DNA of 64,000 nucleotides from Streptomyces sp. CB02261 (GTDB taxonomy: Bacteria; Actinomycetota; Actinomycetes; Streptomycetales; Streptomycetaceae), in contig NZ_LIVX01000001.1 in assembly GCF_001905665.1 (NCBI RefSeq), forward strand, positions 930,001 through 994,000, in the 5' to 3' direction. This document shows, piece after piece, positions 60,925-64,000 of the stretch; position 1 is the first letter of the stretch, and each line of letters begins with the position of its first letter. The notes beneath the pieces are model-generated. The model ran no database searches and was not told where the DNA came from. It saw nothing but the letters and a program-made list of their open reading frames with translations. Both the position numbers and the translations under genes were made by a program.

Positions 60925-61776
60925 ATGACGCACGCCGAGACCGCCCCCTTCCAGTTCTTCCGCCTCCAGGTCGACCGGACCCGGCGGCTCGGCCCGTCCC
61001 TGGTCCGGGTCACCTTCACCGGGGACGACCTGAAGGGCTTCGCCGCCGGCGGCCGCGACCAGTCGCTCTCCCTCTTCCTGCCGCACCCCGGCCAGGACGC
61101 GCCCGTCCTGCCCCCGCTGGACGACCCGGACATGTACGCGATCCTGGGCGCCTGGCGCGCGATGCCCGACGACGAGCGGGCCGTCATGCGCTCGTACACC
61201 GTCCGCGAGCAGCGCACGGAGCCGGTGAACGAGGTCGACATCGACTTCGCGCTCCACGAGGACGGCGGCCCCGCCTGCCGTTGGGCCGCCCAGGCCCAGC
61301 CGGGTGACCGGGTGGTCGTGCTCGGCCCCGCGATCGCCGAGAACACCGGCGTCCGTTTCCAGCTGCCCGAGGACGCCGACTCCGTCCTGATCTGGGCGGA
61401 CGAGACGGCCCTGCCGGCCGCCTCCGCGATCCTGGAGTGGCTGCCGGCGGAGACCCGCGCCCAGGTGTTCCTCGAAGTCCCGTACTCCGGCGACCGCATG
61501 GAGCTGTCGACCCAGGCCGACGCGACCGTCACCTGGCTCGTACAGGAGGAGGGGGCGCCGTCCGCCGTGGACGCGGTGCGCGGCACCGAACTGCCCGGCG
61601 AGGCGCCGTACGTCTGGATCGCGGGCGAGTCCGGGTCGGTGAAGGCGCTGCGCCGGCACTTCGTCCGTGACCTCGGGCTCGACCGCCGCCGGGTGACGTT
61701 CGTCGGCTACTGGCGCAAGGGGCTGTCCGAGGACGCGCTGCGCGAGGTCCCGGACGAGACGCAGGAAGACGCGTAG
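60925..61776 (+). CDS. desF: siderophore-interacting protein, probable ferric-desferrioxamine reductase
   Basis: This protein of about 283 residues is a siderophore-interacting flavoprotein. FRLQVDRTRRLGPSLVRVTFTGDDL starts the FAD domain; VMRSYTVREQRTEPVNEVDIDF contains the RxYT FAD-binding motif; WIAGESGSVKALRRHFV and VTFVGYWRKG form the NADPH domain. It releases iron by reducing ferric-siderophore. ATG at 60925 is used; GTG at 60913 is possible. An iron box precedes it and a second iron box and desA follow, which identifies it as desF of the desferrioxamine cluster. Confidence 0.9.
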   Translation: MTHAETAPFQFFRLQVDRTRRLGPSLVRVTFTGDDLKGFAAGGRDQSLSLFLPHPGQDAPVLPPLDDPDMYAILGAWRAMPDDERAVMRSYTVREQRTEPVNEVDIDFALHEDGGPACRWAAQAQPGDRVVVLGPAIAENTGVRFQLPEDADSVLIWADETALPAASAILEWLPAETRAQVFLEVPYSGDRMELSTQADATVTWLVQEEGAPSAVDAVRGTELPGEAPYVWIAGESGSVKALRRHFVRDLGLDRRRVTFVGYWRKGLSEDALREVPDETQEDA

Positions 61777-61856
61777 GCGCTCCCGCGCTCCGTCACCTCC
61801 GCCCTCGCGTTCAACTTCCGTTCACCCACTGCGACCTGAGGGGGCGAGGGGACGTT

Positions 61857-61897
61857 GCGATGCGTTGTTAGGTTAGGCTAACCTAACAACGCATCGC
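61857..61897. promoter_or_regulatory. extended iron box palindrome before desA
   Basis: A perfect 41-base palindrome (20-base arms around G61877) is centred on TTAGGTTAGGCTAACCTAA, the iron-repressor consensus. Its outer bases extend into a longer imperfect stem (GAGGGGGCGAGGGG with CCCCTCGCCCCTC). It may act both as operator for desA and as terminator of desF, whose stop lies 81 bases before. Confidence 0.9.
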
Positions 61898-61933
61898 CCC
61901 CTCGCCCCTCTCTGCTGTCCGGAGGCCCCCCAC

Positions 61934-63373
61934 ATGCGCTCGCACCTGCTCAATGACGCCACGGCGGAGAGCTACCGCCGCTCCGTCACCGAAGGAGTCG
62001 AGCGCGTGGCGGCCAAACTCGCCTCGACGCGTACCCCGTTCACCGGTGTGACGCCCGCCGAGCTCGGCCCCGTCATCGACGCCGTCGACCTCGACCGGCC
62101 GCTCGGCGACTCCACCGCCGCCCTGGACGAGCTGGAGAGCGTCTACCTCCGCGACGCCGTCTACTTCCACCACCCCCGCTACCTGGGCCACCTCAACTGC
62201 CCGGTGGTCATCCCCGCCGTCCTCGGCGAGGCCGTCCTCTCGGCGGTCAACTCCTCGCTCGACACCTGGGACCAGAGCGCGGGCGGCACCCTGATCGAGC
62301 GCAAGCTCATCGACTGGACCACCGGCCGCATCGGCCTCGGCCCGGCCGCCGACGGCGTGTTCACCAGCGGCGGTACGCAGTCCAACCTCCAGGCCCTGCT
62401 CCTCGCCCGCGAGGAGGCCAAGACGGACGACCTGTCCAGGCTCCGGATCTTCTCCTCCGAGTGCAGCCACTTCAGCGTCCAGAAGTCGGCCACGCTGCTC
62501 GGCCTCGGGAACGACGCCGTCGTCTCGATCCCGGTCGACCGGAACAAGCGGATGCAGTCCGTCGTCCTCGCCGCCGAGCTCGCGGCCTGCCGCGCCGAGG
62601 GCCTCGTCCCGATGGCGATCGTCGCCACCGCCGGCACCACCGACTTCGGCTCCATCGACCCGCTGCCCGAGATCGCCGCCCTGGCCGACGAGTACGGCGC
62701 CTGGATGCACGTCGACGCCGCCTACGGCTGCGGACTGCTCGCCTCACCGACCCGCCGCCACCTCCTGGACGGCATCGAGCGGGCCGACTCGGTCACCGTC
62801 GACTTCCACAAGTCCTTCTTCCAGCCGGTCAGCTCCTCGGCGATCCTGGTCCGCGACGGCGCCACCCTGCGCCACGCGACCTACCACGCCGACTACCTGA
62901 ACCCGCTCCGCACGGTCGCCGAGCAGATACCCAACCAGGTCGACAAGTCGCTCCAGACCACCCGCCGCTTCGACGCGCTGAAGCTCTGGATGACCCTGCG
63001 CGTGATGGGCGCCGACGGTGTCGGGCAGCTCTTCGACGAGGTCTGCGACCTGGCCGCCGAGGGCTTCGCGCTGCTCGCCGCCGACCCGCGCTACGACGTC
63101 GTGGTCGAGCCGCAGCTCTCCACCCTCGTCTACCGCTACATCCCCGAGGCCGTCACCTCCCCCGAGGACATCGACCGGGCCAACCTGCACGCCCGCAAGG
63201 CCCTGTTCGCCTCGGGCGAGGCGGTCGTCGCCGGCACCAAGGTCGACGGCCGCCAGTACCTCAAGTTCACCTTGCTCAACCCCGAGACGACCACGGCCGA
63301 CATCGCCGCCGTCCTCGATCTGATCGCCGGCCACGCCGAGCAGTACCTGGGAGAGAACCTTGTCCACGCCTGA
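61934..63373 (+). CDS. desA: lysine decarboxylase of desferrioxamine biosynthesis
   Basis: This 479-residue PLP-dependent group II decarboxylase makes cadaverine from lysine, the first step to desferrioxamine E/B. The PLP-binding Lys293 lies in [27 protein letters not shown] binds PLP phosphate or the pyridine; [16 protein letters not shown] is the N-terminal cofactor loop. ATG at 61934 has GGAGG upstream. It is preceded by a long iron box and overlaps desB by 14 bases, so both are iron-controlled and co-translated. Confidence 0.96.
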   Translation: MRSHLLNDATAESYRRSVTEGVERVAAKLASTRTPFTGVTPAELGPVIDAVDLDRPLGDSTAALDELESVYLRDAVYFHHPRYLGHLNCPVVIPAVLGEAVLSAVNSSLDTWDQSAGGTLIERKLIDWTTGRIGLGPAADGVFTSGGTQSNLQALLLAREEAKTDDLSRLRIFSSECSHFSVQKSATLLGLGNDAVVSIPVDRNKRMQSVVLAAELAACRAEGLVPMAIVATAGTTDFGSIDPLPEIAALADEYGAWMHVDAAYGCGLLASPTRRHLLDGIERADSVTVDFHKSFFQPVSSSAILVRDGATLRHATYHADYLNPLRTVAEQIPNQVDKSLQTTRRFDALKLWMTLRVMGADGVGQLFDEVCDLAAEGFALLAADPRYDVVVEPQLSTLVYRYIPEAVTSPEDIDRANLHARKALFASGEAVVAGTKVDGRQYLKFTLLNPETTTADIAAVLDLIAGHAEQYLGENLVHA

Positions 63374-64000
63374 GACCCCCGAGACCTCTGGGATCCACGA
63401 CTTCATCGGCATCGGGCTCGGTCCGTTCAACCTCGGGCTCGCCTGCCTGACCGAGCCGATCGACGAGCTGAACGGCCTCTTCCTCGAGTCGAAGCCGGAC
63501 TTCGAGTGGCACTCGGGGATGTTCCTCGAAGGCGCCCACCTCCAGACGCCGTTCATGTCGGACCTGGTCACCATGGCCGACCCGACCTCCCCGTACTCCT
63601 TCCTGAACTACCTGAAGGAGAAGGGCCGGCTGTACTCGTTCTACATCCGGGAGAACTTCTACCCGCTGCGGACGGAGTACAACGACTACTGCCGCTGGGC
63701 CGCCGGGAAGCTCTCCTCGGTCCGCTTCTCCACCACCGTCGCGTCCGTGACCTTCGACGAGGCCGCCGAGGTGTACGAGGTGTCCACCGAGGCCGGAGAA
63801 ACGTTCCGCTCGCGTCGGCTCGTCCTCGGCACCGGCACCCCGGCGTACGTCCCCGAGAGCTGCCAGGGCCTCGGCGGCGACCTGATCCACAACTCGCGCT
63901 ACCTCCCGAACAAGGCCGAACTGCAGAAGAAGCGGTCCATCACCCTGATCGGCAGCGGCCAGAGCGCCGCCGAGATCTACTACGACCTCCTCAGCGAGAT
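63360..64000 (+). CDS. desB: lysine/cadaverine N-hydroxylase, C-terminus cut by window edge
   Basis: The first 213 codons are present. TTG at 63360 with GGGAGAG upstream overlaps the desA end by 14 bases. [19 protein letters not shown] holds the FAD-binding GxGxxN motif of the IucD/PvdA-type N-hydroxylases, [38 protein letters not shown] is the substrate and flavin region, and [20 protein letters not shown] begins the NADPH site. It hydroxylates the amine of cadaverine for hydroxamate formation. Downstream genes (desC, desD) would lie outside the window. Confidence 0.94.
   Translation, partial: MSTPETPETSGIHDFIGIGLGPFNLGLACLTEPIDELNGLFLESKPDFEWHSGMFLEGAHLQTPFMSDLVTMADPTSPYSFLNYLKEKGRLYSFYIRENFYPLRTEYNDYCRWAAGKLSSVRFSTTVASVTFDEAAEVYEVSTEAGETFRSRRLVLGTGTPAYVPESCQGLGGDLIHNSRYLPNKAELQKKRSITLIGSGQSAAEIYYDLLSE

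Noticed and set aside
1-64000. tRNA, rRNA, CRISPR arrays and insertion sequences
   Set aside because: I looked for cloverleaf-like and evenly spaced repeats, and for transposase motifs, and saw none. The tandem repeats at 31415 and 34569 lack the spacer variation of CRISPR. A covariance or repeat search would be more sensitive.

Overview
The window is a high-GC actinobacterial chromosome segment, almost certainly Streptomyces. Third codon positions are nearly all G/C, starts are often GTG or TTG, and genes are closely packed with secreted proteins and TetR, LacI, PucR and XRE-type regulators. From memory, the order copZ-copA, citA, recD2, agmatinase, leucine-catabolism operon, desferrioxamine genes matches the core region around SCO2726-SCO2783 of S. 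coelicolor. I could not check this by search, and no tRNA, rRNA, CRISPR array or insertion sequence was seen.

Left part (1-19.6 kb): a truncated von Willebrand-type lipoprotein gene is followed by a LuxR-like regulator and a two-gene ABC system whose ATPase is fused to a secreted hydrolase. Next comes a myo-inositol catabolic operon on the minus strand (iolC-iolB-iolD-mmsA) with a divergent iolE-like gene. A small HTH protein, a secreted tachylectin-like repeat protein, a TetR/MMPL exporter pair and a copper operon (CsoR-type box, copZ, hairpin, copA) follow.

Middle (19.6-36.7 kb): an unusual non-coding stretch precedes citA and recD2. A probable defence island follows: an unknown zinc-knuckle protein and a Septu-like ATPase/HNH nuclease pair. 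A LacI-controlled minus-strand operon encodes a Gfo/Idh oxidoreductase, a DUF993-type aldolase-fold protein and a sugar isomerase. Beyond it lie a P-loop kinase, a secreted GH3 enzyme, a secreted tripeptidyl aminopeptidase and two tandem-repeat arrays lying in intergenic DNA.

Right part (36.7-64 kb): a single-chain ABC exporter with asymmetric ATP sites, a small protein resembling the C-terminal part of type I-C Cas8, and a TPP enzyme with agmatinase and a divergent PucR regulator come first. Then come an XRE-type membrane regulator, acyl-CoA dehydrogenase plus thioesterase, a CDF transporter and a DUF4157 protein with a nuclease-like tail. The window closes with a TetR-controlled leucine/isovalerate operon (carboxyltransferase, biotin carboxylase, HMG-CoA lyase, acyl-CoA dehydrogenase) and the iron-regulated desferrioxamine genes desF, desA and desB (cut by the right edge).

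Best candidates for unusual biology are the Septu-like pair at 24.6-26.8 kb, the DUF4157/nuclease protein at 52.2-54.4 kb, the Cas8c-like small protein at 41.2 kb, the hydrolase-ABC fusion at 2.3-5.0 kb and the non-coding block at 19.6-19.9 kb.
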